From NCBI GenBank assembly GCA_029339195.1, contig JAPTJF010000097.1, forward strand, positions 62,001 through 126,000: a stretch of DNA of 64,000 bases, given 5' to 3'. The stretch comes from Micractinium sp. NFX-FRZ (lineage: Eukaryota > Chlorophyta > Trebouxiophyceae > Chlorellales > Chlorellaceae). The notes beneath the pieces were generated by a model, which searched no databases, had not been told where the DNA came from, and saw only the letters and a program-made list of their open reading frames with translations. A program made the translations under genes and the position numbers. This document shows, one piece after another, positions 22,848 through 34,957 of the stretch; position 1 is the first letter of the stretch; each line of letters begins with the position of its first letter.

Positions 22848-25800
22848 ATGGCGTCTGATTCTGATGACAGCCTGGAGCTGGAAATTGACGACTTGGAGGG
22901 GCTTCAGGCGGAGCTTGAGGAGCTGCGCGCCGCGCTAGGCGATAGCTACGTTGAGGTGAGCTCGTTTGAGGCTGCGCGACATTGGCTCGCTGCTCTGCTC
23001 TCGATTTGAAGGGTTAACATACCCTCTTCGCACGTTGCTCGCCCGCTGCAGTATCGAGGAGGCGACGCCGAAGATGAGGAGCTGCCGCCGCTGCCGCCGC
23101 TGCCTGGTGCCGTGCTGGCGGGGGCGGGACGCTCTGAGGAGGCCGACTTGCTGGAGGGAGATGAGGAGGATGACGTAGATGTTTATGGTGGCAGCAGCAG
23201 CGGGGAGGAGACAGGTATGGAGGCAGGGGAATCAGAGGAGGAGGAGGAGGAGGCCGAGGAGGCGTGGCCGCCAGCTGCTGAGTCGGAGCAAGAGCAGGAT
23301 GAGGGGCAGGCGGCAGCACAGTTGGTGGCAGCTGCGTTTGCACCGCTGCCAACACGCATTGCAGCCGCGCAGGCCGCCGTGGCAGCCAGGATGGCACGTG
23401 AAGAACGGCAGGCGGCGTCGGCGGCAGCAGCGCCAGCCTCGCGCCGGCCAGCCAAGCAGCCAGCCAGGGGCTCAAAAGGTGCCAAGGCGGCAGAGAGCAA
23501 GCAGCAGGCATCGCGTGGCGGCAAGGAGAAACAGCCCGCAGCAAAGGCGTCCAAGCAGCAGCAGGGGAGGCAGCAGCAGCAGCAGCAGCAGCAGCCCAAG
23601 GGGCGGCAAGCGAAGCAGGCCAAGCAGGAGCAGGCAAAGGAGAAGCAGCCGCGCAAGGGGCGGAAGAGCAAGGCAGCATTGGCAGCAGAGGCGGCTGCTG
23701 CAGCTGCTGCTGCGGCGGCCGCAGAGGCCGCAGAGGCAGCTGCGGCAGCGGCAGCTGTGCCTCCCATCAGCAAACTGCAGGCGGTGCGCGAGGCTCTGGA
23801 GGCTAACAGGCATCTGCAGAGCCGGCTGCGCCGCTTGCTGGCATCCACAGACCGTGCCATCGAGCGCAACGCGACAGTGCTGCTGCAGGTTGGCTGCTGC
23901 CTGCTGCTGCCGCTGCTTCTCGCTCTGCCGCAGCTGCTGCTGCTACTGTGCCGCCCCTGCTGTTGCTGTTTCTGCCGCCGCCGCTACTGCTGCTGCTGCT
24001 GCTGTGCATGGGTTGCGTATCGCAGCAGTAGGTGGTCTCTGGCTGGGGTGGGGGGGACACACAATTCAGCTTGCCTGTCATCTGTTGCCGGCCCGCAGCT
24101 TGTTGTGCGTTGCTCGCCCCGCCAGCTTGCCTCTCCACACCCGAGCGCCCCCCCTTGCCTACCACCCCCTTGCAGGTGCGGGAGCTTCACGCCCGCAAGA
24201 ATGCCCCACCAGCAGTGGCCACCATCCCAAGGAGCCGGGACCCATCGGCCGCCTCGCAGGCGCCCGTGGGAAGCAGCTGGTTCTGGGGCGCGCAGCGTGC
24301 GGGTGCGGCCGGCGGCGGCGGGCAGCCGCTGCCGCTCAATCCAGACGCAGGCACGCTGGAGCCTGTGCTCAAGTACCTGCCGTTCAGGTGAGCGTGGGTT
24401 GGGGGTGGGGTAGGCGTACGTAACGCAACCTGTGTGAAAGGGGTGAGGATCGGGCAGGGTGCTTTCTGTGGGAGAGGCGGTGGCCTGTGTGGCGCCTGAC
24501 TGTCCGGCCATCTCCCTGGCTGCCAGAGGAGAGGAGTGTAGGGCTGCCCGTGCGCAAGCCCAGCAGCTGCCAGCTGCCAGCGTGCTCTCTCCGCCACAGC
24601 GCTCCGCACGCCCTTGCCAATACCGGTCTAACCACCGCCCGCCCTGCCTGCCTGCCTTGCTGTGCAGCTTCCGCGCCGGCAAGTGGAGCGAGGAGGAGCA
24701 GCAGCGGCTGCGGGACGGGGTGCTGCAAATGGTGCAGGTGGGCGGGCTGCTGGCACCGTGCCGGGCCGGGCAGGGTGCGGGGCATGGAGGCAGCAGCCAT
24801 TTAGGAGCAGGTGCAAGGCCGCAGCAAGCCCACTGCCTTACTGTGCAACCCCCGTCTTCTCCACCATTTGTGTCCCGCTCTTCCCCTGCTTTCCTCCTGG
24901 GCAGGAGCGCCAGCTGGGCGACGTGATGCGGGAGATGCAGCAGCGGCTGGAGCGCGGGGGCGCGGTGAGCTTGGCAGACTACGAGGTCAGCCGGCAGTGC
25001 ATCGCGGGCCTCACCTTTGCCTCCCCCGGTGCGCTGGGAGGGAGGGGAGGGGAGGTCGAGGCGGGAGGACGAAGTTGGGGCGGGTAACGGGCGGGGGGTG
25101 GGGGGGTGCGTGGCAGGGGTTTGGATTCCATATCAGCGACCCCCATCCCCGCAGCAGGGCGTGGCCCAGGCAGCGCGCAGGCTTTAGGTGGGCGGCTGGG
25201 CCATGCATTCATGCTTGGCTTGCTTGCATGTGTGCTCTGAGGCAAGTGGCTGGGGCACAACTTGCGTGCATCTGCAACACATGTGCGTTGCTCCATTCGT
25301 TTGCATCCCCACCCCCGTCTCCTCCCTCCCTCCCTCCCTGTCTCCCCTGCAACTGTGGACTTGGTGGCAGCTTGTTGGGTGATGCAACCAGCCCACCTCT
25401 CATCCTCTCCCCATGTTCCCTCCACCCTGGCACTCGTCATCCCTTGCAGCTGTGTCCCAGCTGGCGGGCGGCTTTGGGGAGGGGGACTGGGCCAAGCTGG
25501 TGCAGCGCACACGCCTGCAGCGCTCCACCGCCGAGTGCCGGCTGCAGTGGACCAACTGCCTGTCGCCGGCGCTCAGGTGCGCCTGTTGTTGCAATTTTCA
25601 CATGCTCCGTTCCTGCTGCCTGCTCTGCCCGCTCGCCTGCCGGCCGGCCAGCCCACCCGCCTGTCCGCCTGCCTGCCTTCCCGTCTGCCTGCCAGATGGC
25701 CTTTGCGCCCCCACCTGTGCTGCAACATCGTGCCTGGCAGCTGCTCCACTCCATTCCATTGCTGGGACCACTGATACGAAAAATTATTGGCGATTTTAAG

Positions 25801-27468
25801 AAGACAACTTTGAGCTTGGTTGTGTCCACCCCCACGCTGACCCCCCCGGCTGAGCTTGCCCGCCTCCTCCCTGCGCAATGTGTTGCTGTGCAGCCAGCAG
25901 CCGTGGAGTGCAGAGGAGGATGGCCACCTGCGTCAGCTGGTGGAGAAGCACAAGCAGCGGCAGGTGAGAACAGTTTGCTGATGTATGTGCAGTGCATGTT
26001 TGTAGGTGCACTTTGACAAGCACCGACTGGCCGCCCACTCAGCTTCCGGGCGGAGCTCAGCCAGGGCCGCACGGCAAGCAACTCGCACCCTCCACGCCCC
26101 TCTGCAGCCTCTCCCTGCATGTTGCAGCTGGTGAGCAGGAGTTGTATTCATTTCTATTGCTGGCCACCCCCCCCCCCTCCCACGCCCCTGCCTACCTCTG
26201 CCTCAGGGCACACTAGGGCTTCAGTGCTATGCTGGGGGGGGGATGCGCTTTCCCTTGAGAAAAACAAACTCCCACCCTCCCTCCCTCCCTCCCTCCCTCC
26301 AACCGTACTGCGTGCAGTGGGAGGCGGTGAGCAGTGAGCTGGCGGCTGCCTCCGGCGGCGCCCTGCGCCCGCCGCTCTCCTGCCTGCAGCGCCACCTGCA
26401 GCTGGCGGCGGCTGCGGCGGCCGGGGAGCGGCAGTTTGACACGGAGGCGGGGGTGGCGCGCCTGGCGGAGCTGGTGGCAAAGCACGGGGCCAGCTGGAAG
26501 GTGAGGGGGCACCTGTGTGCCAGCAGGGGTTGCCAGGCGGGGAGTTGGTGGTGTGGGGCGCTGGCCAGCTGGGGTAAGAATTTCTTCTTACTTCTTCATT
26601 TAAAGTTCCTGAATTCTTTTTCTTACTTCTTCTGACCTTGACCTCAGCCCCACCCCCTGTCGCTGCCCTGTCCCCCACCCTTCCCGCCACCGCAGCGCAT
26701 CGCCGAGGAGTTTGGCGGGGAGTGGAGCCCTGACCAGCTGATGCACATCTGGCGGCGGCACGCGCAGCGCGGCATGGGCGCACGCAGGGGCAAGTGGACT
26801 CAAGAGGAGGACGATGCGCTGCTCAAGGTGGGGCGGCCTCACTTGTATTGTGGAGGGCCGGGGGTGCTGGGTGGCTCCCGAGTGATGTCCGACTTGAAGC
26901 CGCCCTCTCCTGCTTCATTCAAGTGGGAGGCGGGGTTACGAGGGAGGGGCGTGCAGGGGGGAAGGGGATGCCAGGAGGGGCGAGATGCACCCCTTCAAGT
27001 GGACTGCACCACCTGCCCCTCTCAAAAGTGCAATGGGAGCAAGCTGCCCTCCTGCTGACCCCGCAACGCGCCTTTCGCTCGCTTCCCTGCTTGGTCTCCC
27101 CCCAGGCCATGGCGCTGCATGGGCGCAAGTGGAGCTACGTGGCCAAGCTGGTGCCGGGGCGCACCGACGTGCAGTGCCGGGAGCGGTACATGAATGTGCT
27201 CAATCCGGGTGAGGAGGGTGGAGGGTGGAGGGTGGAGGGAGGCCCACAGCTCGTAGCTTGGGCAGGATGCTGGCGGAGGGCTGCTGCCGCAGTGCAGGCA
27301 GGGGGGCGTTTCAGAGACACGCTGCACGATCTTGCAGGTATGCCTGCCCTGTGTGGGGGTAGCGCTGCGGCACGCTGCCCTCGCCGCCTGTGTCCCACCC
27401 ACGCCCAACAGTGCCGCCCCACTGCTGCCACCCTTGCAATGGAATGCTGCCTGACTGCCTGCCTGCCT

Positions 27469-27509
<41 letters not shown>

Positions 27510-27526
27510 ACTGCCTGACTGCCTGA

Positions 27527-27573
<47 letters not shown>

Positions 27574-28758
27574 CCGTGCAGATGTGAAGACGTGGCACCC
27601 CTGGAGCGAGGAGCACGACGGGTTGCTGCTGGAACTTGCTGCGCAGCACACCCAGGTACTGCCTGCTTCTGTGTGCGCTTTGTGCGCTGTGCTGCATGGT
27701 GCACTGCATGCCCCTCCTGACTGCCTGCCTGCCGCTCAGCCTCCCGGCTTGGCAAGTGGCGGCCAGCCCCGGTTGCCAGGCCAAGCGGGGCAGGCCCACA
27801 TGTGCCACCACTGCTCTAGGCTAGGCTGGGCCAGTCGTGGCAGCTGTTTGCATCCCCACGCGTGCCGCCACTGCTGTGGGTAGCTGCATGCCCCAGACCC
27901 AGCCTGCCCATGCCTTGCTCCAGCCTCGCTCCAGGTGCCACTGCTGCAGCTCGTGGGCGTGCTGGCTCATTCTGTCACCTACCAGCCAACCGAGCCTGGG
28001 CCCCACATCACGCTCCCCCTGTGGTGCAGGAGGATGGCCGCATCAAGTGGTCTGCCGTGGCTGCCCAGCTGCCCGGGCGCACCGACAAGCAGTGCGCGAC
28101 GCGGTGGAAGGTGCTGGTGTCAGGGTGAGCCCCGGCGCAGTGTTGATGGACTTTCTATGCTTGTAATGCTCGCCATGGCATGCCACAGCAGGTTGCAGCA
28201 TCTGTGTTGTCCTCCGCTCCTGCGGACGTGGCGCCTGCCTTGGGAGACTCCACTGCCCTGCTGTTGCCTGGCTGTGCTGCTGCAGTGTGGCATGCCCCTC
28301 ACACGAAGCCTGGCCCCCCGCCGCACCCACCCACCCTCCCACCATTCCTCCACTCCTGCCTCTGCACCTCTGCAGGGAGTCCGCCCCCAAGGAGCGCGCC
28401 GACAGCGAGGGGGGCAGGAAGAAGAAAAAGAAGAAGAGCAAGAAGAAGAAGCGGGAGGAGGGGGCGGAAGGGGAGGGAGGCGAGGAGGCCGCGGAAGACG
28501 GTGCGCCTGCGGAGAAGCGGCAGCGCTCGGCATCGGCAGAGCCCACCCCTGCCGCCAGCACGGGCGCCGAGGCGGCGCAGGGAGGGGAGGAGCGGGCGCA
28601 GGGCGGTGCACAGGCGGCAGCGGCGGGCAGCGCGCACCAGCAGGAGCAGCAGGCAGGCGGCAGCGGCGGCGCCCGCCGGCCGCAGCGCCAGCGCCGGCAG
28701 CGGCGGTGGAACTCGGATGGGGAGGAGGTGGAGGAGGACACTGCTCCACAGGCGGCGG

Positions 28759-28792
<34 letters not shown>

Positions 28793-29684
28793 CAAGCAGG
28801 CAGCTCCCGCGGTCGGCCCCCTGCTGCCAGCGCCCCCTCCCGCCACGGCACACGTCATGCCCTGCACCCGGGCAGAGGCCCGGGGCCAGCGGGTGGACAT
28901 CTGGTGGCTCGAAGACGAGGCCAGCGGGGCGGGACGCATGTACGGCGGAGTGGTGACGGCGTGGAACCGGGCGGCCGGGCAGCACTCTGTGCGGTACGAC
29001 GGCGAGAGGAAGGCGGTACGTTGCCGGCTGGAAGAGGAGACGGTGGAGTGGCATGACATGGAGCGTGATGCTGAGGAGGAGGGGGAGGACGGCGCGGGGA
29101 GGGGCGATGGAGAGGCTGTCAGTGGAGAGGTTGCCAGCGAGGGGGCTGCGTCAGGCGGGCCCACTACGGCGGGAGGGAGGGCACTTGTCACGGGGCCTGG
29201 CACGCCCTGGCCAGAGGATGCTGAGGCGGCTCAGCAGGCGCCGGCAGCGGCAGCGACAGCGGGAGCAGCGGCGGAAGCAGATGCGGAAACGGCGGCAGGG
29301 GCGGCCGCTGAGGCCTCAGCGGCTGCTGCCTGCACGGCTGCCCCGGCAGAGGCGGCAGGAGCGGCGGTGGCGGGAGCAGCAGCAGCAGGAACGGTGGACA
29401 CGAGGAGGAAGGAGGTGGAAGCAGAGGAGGTGCAGCAGGCACAGCAGGCACAGCAGGAGCAGCAGCAGGTAGTGTGTCAGCAGGCCGGGGAGGGCAGGGG
29501 GCAGCCACGGTCGCAGCCTGAGGAGGAGCAGGACCACCAGTACGCAACACTACAGGCGGAAGTGCAGGCCGCAGAGCAAGTGGCGCCTTTGCCGCCGGTA
29601 GTAGAGCAGGTGCAGGGGCGACGGCCTGGTCGGCAGCGCCGGCCCTCGGCACGAGCAGCGGCGGCGGCGGCAGGAGATGCGTGA
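22848..29684 (+). CDS. SNAPC4: SNAPC4-like multi-Myb protein with C-terminal Tudor-like domain
   Basis: Likely the DNA-binding subunit of the snRNA-activating complex, which recruits RNA polymerase II/III to snRNA genes in the nucleus. Thirteen exons: 22848-22955, 23052-23888, 24176-24387, 24668-24737, 24905-25028, 25450-25576, 25894-25963, 26318-26500, 26696-26827, 27106-27208, 27582-27655, 28030-28124, 28376-29684; 1147 aa. The N-terminus is acidic and Ala/Gln/Lys-rich. Myb repeats span about residues 390-710, with key pieces GKWSEEEQQRL, QPWSAEEDGHLRQLV, GKWTQEEDDALLK, GRKWSYVAKLVPGRTDVQCR and IKWSAVAAQLPGRTDKQCAT. More than four repeats and half-repeats are visible, as in SNAPC4 / plant MYB4R. 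After a Lys-rich nuclear-localisation-like stretch (KKKKKKSKKKKREEG), residues about 872-930 resemble a Tudor-like fold (RVDIWWLEDE ... YGGVVTAWNRAAGQHSVRYD). The tail is Ala/Gln/Glu-rich. Alternative: another multi-Myb regulator. Confidence 0.82.
27449..27574. repeat. (TGCC)n microsatellite in SNAPC4 intron 10
   Basis: About 125 bp of mostly perfect CTGC tetranucleotides with a few GACTGC variants, ending just before the exon-11 acceptor. Confidence 0.9.
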
Positions 29685-29704
29685 TTGCTGATGTGGTTCG
29701 CTGG

Positions 29705-29709
29705 TGTAA
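29705..29709 (+). terminator. TGTAA polyadenylation signal, SNAPC4
   Basis: TGTAA lies 21 nt after the stop at 29684. Confidence 0.6.
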
Positions 29710-30500
29710 CACAAAACCCCAGAACGCTTGATGCCCCAGGAAGTTGGTACAGATGGGATGGCATACAGGTGCATCCTGGGCGCTGCCGGGCTGACGGGAG
29801 GTTGTGGGTGACGCCCCCATGGCACGCCTTGCAAGGCATGGCTGTTTTATGTTCTTAGTATAAGAAACATTTTCCTGTACTCATAGGTATGCCTGAAGCG
29901 GCATGTGGCAGGAGGCTGCCTGCCGATGTTGCGGGTTCGAGTGACGTGGGCTTGTGCTGCCCCACGTGGTGTTCTGGTGCGGCCATCCGCTCTCATGAGC
30001 CGCCGCATGATAGGGCATGAGCACGTGCCTGGTGTCTTTCTGGCCATTACTCTCTCTGCAGCCGCTGAATTCGCTTGCAAGTAAAACTCAACGGCTAAAT
30101 GCCTGTTCAGTGATGCCCTGGGTGCAACACCGGCGCATGCCCAAAGTGTTGGCGACGTGGCGGGAGCTGGCGGCGGCGGGCACGACCTTCCTCGCCGTCC
30201 ACAAGTTTGCAGCGCATTTGGCTGTGCTGTGGGTGATCAGTGGAGGCCGTGCAGGAGGCCCGCAAGTGCGACTGAAGCACTATACTTGTTTTTTTGCTGG
30301 ACAAGTGGAGCAGCAGCGCGCATTGCGGGCGGGCGGCGATCAATTCAGGCCAGAAGGTGAGATGATGACGATTGGTGGAGAGAGGGCGGGATGGTTATGC
30401 GTGTTCGCTGCATCCCGTGGTACCCTCTGCTGCGTGGGAGACACTGCGGGAGGTTCAGAACCCCACCAACACCCTCACGAATCCTGTTGCAGTTTGCACC
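29710..30500 (+). other. Intergenic, upstream of the two-module plastid protein
   Basis: Promoter and possibly 5'UTR of the next gene. An open frame runs through 30017-30619 but shows no domain and no splice support; no gene is called. Confidence 0.45.
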
Positions 30501-33500
30501 ATGCTGCTCTCCGGCGCTCCGAGAGCGCTCACAACGCACGCGAGGGGCCGCCAGCCCTTTGCAAGCACCAGGCGAGTGGGGAGATGCGGTGCATGTGGAC
30601 CACGCCATGCTTGGGATAGGGCGCTCGCAGCCCTCTGCCTTCCAGCCACTGTGAATTTAACAGCATCAACGTTGTTTTGGCGCAGGCGCGGCGCGGTCCA
30701 GGTGACGGCGCGTGCGGACAGCCCCAGCCGCCCGGCAGCTAGCACCCCGCCGGCGCCCTCCTCGCGCCGCCCGCAGCCCCGCCGGCCTGCGGCCCCCATC
30801 CCGGCTGCCTCCACGCTGGCCCCGCTCTCCCCCACCCCCAGCGAGTCCCTCCTCAACATCAACACGAAGCCCTCGCTCACGCAGCCGTGAGTGGCCCTCT
30901 GTGGTCAACCCGCCCGCGAGCGGGCGACCCGTGAGGCCCTTGCCATATCTACAGGCATATCTGATGCGCAGGCAGCGGGCCAGCCTTGCAGCCCACGCAG
31001 CCCCTCCCGGGCCAAATGCTGGAAGCCGCTTGACACATGGCCACCCCACCGCCCCCGCTTGCGTGCGTGTGTGCAGGTGGGAGCAGATGAGTGAGATGGA
31101 GCGGCGCACGTACCTGCATGCCGTGCGTGACTTCCACGGGTGAGCCAGTGCTGCTAGGGTCGCTGCCCCCCGCCCGCCAGCCCCCTGCCCTTGAGCATGC
31201 ATGCCCGCTGTGCTCCCGCATTGCTCCCAGCTCCTCAACCCCATCGTGTGTGCCCGCACAACAGCACGGTTGCCGGCTGCCGGGCCAGCGCGCTTTGCAC
31301 AGCACACTGCCATGCCGAGCTCCTCCAGTCCCCCGCTGGTGTGCTGCCTGCCCCAGCCCCCTCTCCCCTACCCCACCCCCGCTCCCCCCCTCCTTCTCCC
31401 CTCTTATGAGCAGGCGCGGCGTGGTCCTCGAGTTTTTCGACCTGCAGGCGGGGCGCACCATCCAGGCTCTGGTGGAGCCGGAGCTTGTGCGCGTGTGGCG
31501 GGACTACAGCTGGCGGGAGGATGCGTGGGACGGGCTGCTGGGCACGCGGCGCCGCGCCGCCCCCGCCGCCGATGCGGAGCACGGCGAGGGCGAGGGGGAG
31601 GCAGCCGTGGACGTTGCTCCACAGGCGGCTCATGAGGAGGAGGAGGCTGGCGAGGAGGAGGAGGAGGTGCAGCTTCATGTGCTGACAGCGGAGCGCATTC
31701 ATGTGGGGGCCAGCCTCCCGGACTTTGTTGATGTGGTCTGTGCAGACGGCTGCCCAGGTGCGGGGGGAACGATGCATGGGTGAGGGCCGGTGACGTTAGC
31801 AGAGGGGCGTGGTTGTGGTGGTGGGGGCATTGTGGGAAGGGGTGCGTGCAAGCGTGGCGGCTGGCTGATGAAAGAGGCCAGAAAGTTGGTTACAGTGCCG
31901 GGCGGAATGGCGTGGGGGCGGCGTGCGCGCATGCAGAGGTGCCGCGCCGAGTGGTTCAGCATGCCTGGATGGGCGGGGGCTGAGCTGAGTGCATGCGCTT
32001 ATTGCATGCCTGCGCATGCACGTGCTGCTCGTGCCCCACCCCGCCTCGCCCCGCATTCCTGCTGCCTGGAACCCCCCTTCCTCTCCCCACTTCCCCTCCT
32101 CCCCTGCCCACCCAAACCCTCCCGTCTGCCTCCTCTCCTCTCCTCCACCCCCCGCCCCTCCTGCAGCCAACTGCCTTGTGGACAACCTCTCCCTCAAGCC
32201 CTGGACCGCCGACGCCAGCGCCTCTGGCGAGTGGCTGCAGTTCCGCATGCGCCTGGAGGAGCGGTGGGCGTGGATGCAGCTGGAGGAGCGGGCAGAGAAG
32301 CTGGCGGCCGAGCAGGCGCAGCGTGAGCGCCGCCAGCTGCTCATGCAGGCTGCCCGCAAGCGCCTCGAGACCGCGACCTCCGGCGTGGCCGCCGCCGCCG
32401 CCGCCGCCGCCGCCAACCCCAGCAGCAGCAGCGGCAGCGGCAGCCCAGCGGCAGACGCCTCCCTGCTGCTCCCTGTTGATGTTCTTGCTGACGAGGCGGG
32501 CCTGGGACCACAGGGGGCGCGCCCCACCCCGGCTGACAGGATGTCAGCTGAGCAGATTGATGAATTGATGGCCCAGTTCTTTGCCGACCCAAAGGGGAAG
32601 GCCAGCCAGTTGAAGCACGCCACCAGCAGCAGCAGCAGCAGCAGCGAGGAGCACGCTGGGGTGACCACCACTGCTGGCAGCGCCGTCGCCAGCAGCAGCA
32701 GCAGCAGCAGCGACGGCAGCAGCAGCAGCGCGGCGGCAGGCCTGGCCGGGCTTCTGGCCAACCCGCTGCCGCAGCTGCAGCTGGCCGCCACCAGCAGCAG
32801 CGGTGGCGATCAGGCGCATGCCCTGGCGGCCGCTGCTGCCTGCCCTTCTGCCGAGGCTGAGTACGGTGACGATGTTGAGGAGGAGGAGGAGGAGGCCAGC
32901 AGCAGCGCACCCCAGCTGTCCCGTCCCTGGAAGGATCTGGGCCTGGACGAGCGGCGCTCCTACCTGGAAGCTGTGCGAGACTACCATGGGTGAGCCCCCC
33001 CCCTGGCTCTCTTTTGTATTGATAACTTGCTGGGGAAACCCTTGCCCTTCTTTCTGTGTGTGTGTGTGTGTTGCTCCACAGGTGGGCTGCCGTGCCTGTC
33101 CTGCCTGCGTGCCTGCCAGGTGGCCTTGGTGCCGTGCCTGGCTGCCGGTTGAGAGTGCAGATGGTGGGGGTGCTGCCCATGCATGCTGACAGCTGCAGCG
33201 CTGGCCAACCACTCCCGAACCCACGACCCTCACACCCCCTGGTGCCCGTCCCCTCCTGCTCCTCTTCCCTCCCGCAGTGAGGGTGTGCTGTGCGAGCGCC
33301 TGCTGCGCAGCGGGCGCACCGTGCTGGCCCTGGTTGACCCGCGCATGCGCCAGCACTGGCAGGCGCACACGTGGCGCGACGAGGCGGCCAGCCAGAGCGG
33401 GCGGCTGTTCACAGAGACCGGCCCCGCCGCCCCGGGGCGCACCTTCCTGGCGCATTGGACAGCAGAGGTGTGCGTGCTGGGCCGCCTGCAGCAGCCCTTC

Positions 33501-34076
33501 AACATATCGCGTTTGGAGCACAGGGACGGCTGCCCAGCCAACTGCCTGGCCAACAACTTGGAGCTGGAGCTGCGCCCCGTGGCGCTGCCAGCTGGCAGCT
33601 CCTCTGGCAGCAGCAGCACCAGCGGCAGCGGCGCCGCTGCGGCCACCACCCCTGCGCCCCTCCCGCCCTCCCCGGCCAACAACATCCTCCCCGCCGCCCC
33701 CGCCCACACCCACCCCGCCCCCGGCGGCGCCTCAGACCAGCACCCCGCCAGCCCCCGCCCGCAGCTGCTGATGCTGTCCAACGGCGCGCACCGCGGGCCC
33801 GCGGGCCTCCTGTCCACCGCCTCCCCCACCGCGGCGGCACCTGCGCTGCAGCTGGCGCCGGCAGAGGCCGCCCCCGGCGCCGGCCAGCTGCGTGCCTCCA
33901 AGATGGAGGCCCGCAAGGCGCTGCGCTCTGTGTACGACTGGCTGGGTGCCGAGCGTGGGCGCGAGTTCTTTGCCGCGCTTCACGAGGAGTATTTGGAGGC
34001 CGAGCGGGAGCACCAGCTGCTGCAGGAGCGCCGCGGGGCGCTGGCAGAGGCAGAGGCGCAGGCGGCGACGTTGTGA
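30501..34076 (+). CDS. Predicted plastid protein of unknown function, two copies of one module
   Basis: I do not recognise the family. Exons: 30501-30571, 30686-30886, 31077-31139, 31414-31757, 32167-32989, 33278-34076; 766 aa. The start MLLSGAPRALTTHARGR leading to VTARA is a good chloroplast transit peptide. It needs a GC donor in intron 1 (CAG|GCGAGT) to join in frame. Each module has a helix (PWEQMSEMERRTYLHAVRDF / PWKDLGLDERRSYLEAVRDY), then GRTIQALVEPELVRVW / GRTVLALVDPRMRQHW with a WR[ED][ED]A motif, and closes on DGCPANCL(V/A)(D/N)NL. Introns fall at the same codon and phase after the first helix in both modules. A Ser/Ala-rich linker (32390-32880) joins them. The C-terminus (KALRSVYDWLGAERGREFF ...) looks helical or coiled-coil. 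The start is moderately sure; exons 3-6 are firm. Confidence 0.75.
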
Positions 34077-34957
34077 GCGCCGGCGGCGCGCAGCTCGCAC
34101 CCACGCAGGCACGCGTGGGCGTGCAGCTGCCCCTTATTGATGCAGCTTCATTTAGTGCACAGCAAAGGAATGCATATTTTCGTCAAGGGCAGGGGATGGC
34201 CAGATCCCCCAACACGGGGGCCCGCCCCGCCACCCCGCCCCCCCCACCCCACCCCGAAAACACACACATTTACTTGCCCCCCTCCCCCCTTTTATCTACA
34301 CCCAGACACCATTGCCCCCCCAGCGCACCCCCCCTTTCCGGATTTTGCATGAACCCCTGAAGTTTTTCCAGCAACGCCTCCTACACACGCCCACGCGCAG
34401 TCCGCCCTCCCGCCTTTGATGATGACTACACACCAATCCAATCACATGAGATACTAAATTTAGTCTCCGCCAACCCCCCCTCCTCTTCAGCGATTTTATA
34501 TGGGCCCCCCAAATCCAGACCAACCAACCACCCCCCCACGATGCCCCGCCATCCTGTACCATACGCACACCGCACCATGCCAGCTAGTGCCCCTCCCTCC
34601 TCCCCCCATTGCTGCGGCTGTGATTAGCCAGCCGCTCGCCCCTCCTTTTTCACCCGCCCTTTGCGGTCCCCCCATCTTCCGCGGCACCCAGTGTAAGCTT
34701 GCCTATCGCCAACTTGGAGAAGCACAGGCTGGCTGGAAAGGCGAGGTGGGGAGGGTGCTTGCACATGTGGACCGAGTGAGGAACATGATGCTCATACAGA
34801 AAGAGGTACAGAGAAACAGTTGGCAGTAGCAGGCAAAGTTGTTAGTGTGCACAGGCATGTAGCGTAAACATTTCTATTGTAGTCGGTGCAGAGCTGCATA
34901 CAGACATGACGGCAGGCTCAAGTGGAGGCCGTGCCAGCTGGCGACTGCAACGCCACG
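34077..34957. other. Convergent intergenic region
   Basis: Between the two-module gene (+) and the GT47 gene (-). It contains C-rich and short AT-rich stretches, and TGTAA at 34692-34696, about 615 nt beyond the plus-strand stop. No gene seen. Confidence 0.5.

Noticed and set aside
29925..29950. GGGTTCGAGT resembling a tRNA T-arm
   Set aside because: No matching CC pairing, anticodon arm or acceptor stem could be found around it.
30017..30619. 200-codon plus-strand frame before the two-module plastid gene
   Set aside because: It is in another frame from the transit peptide and modules, with no recognisable domain. The start at 30501 explains the gene without it.
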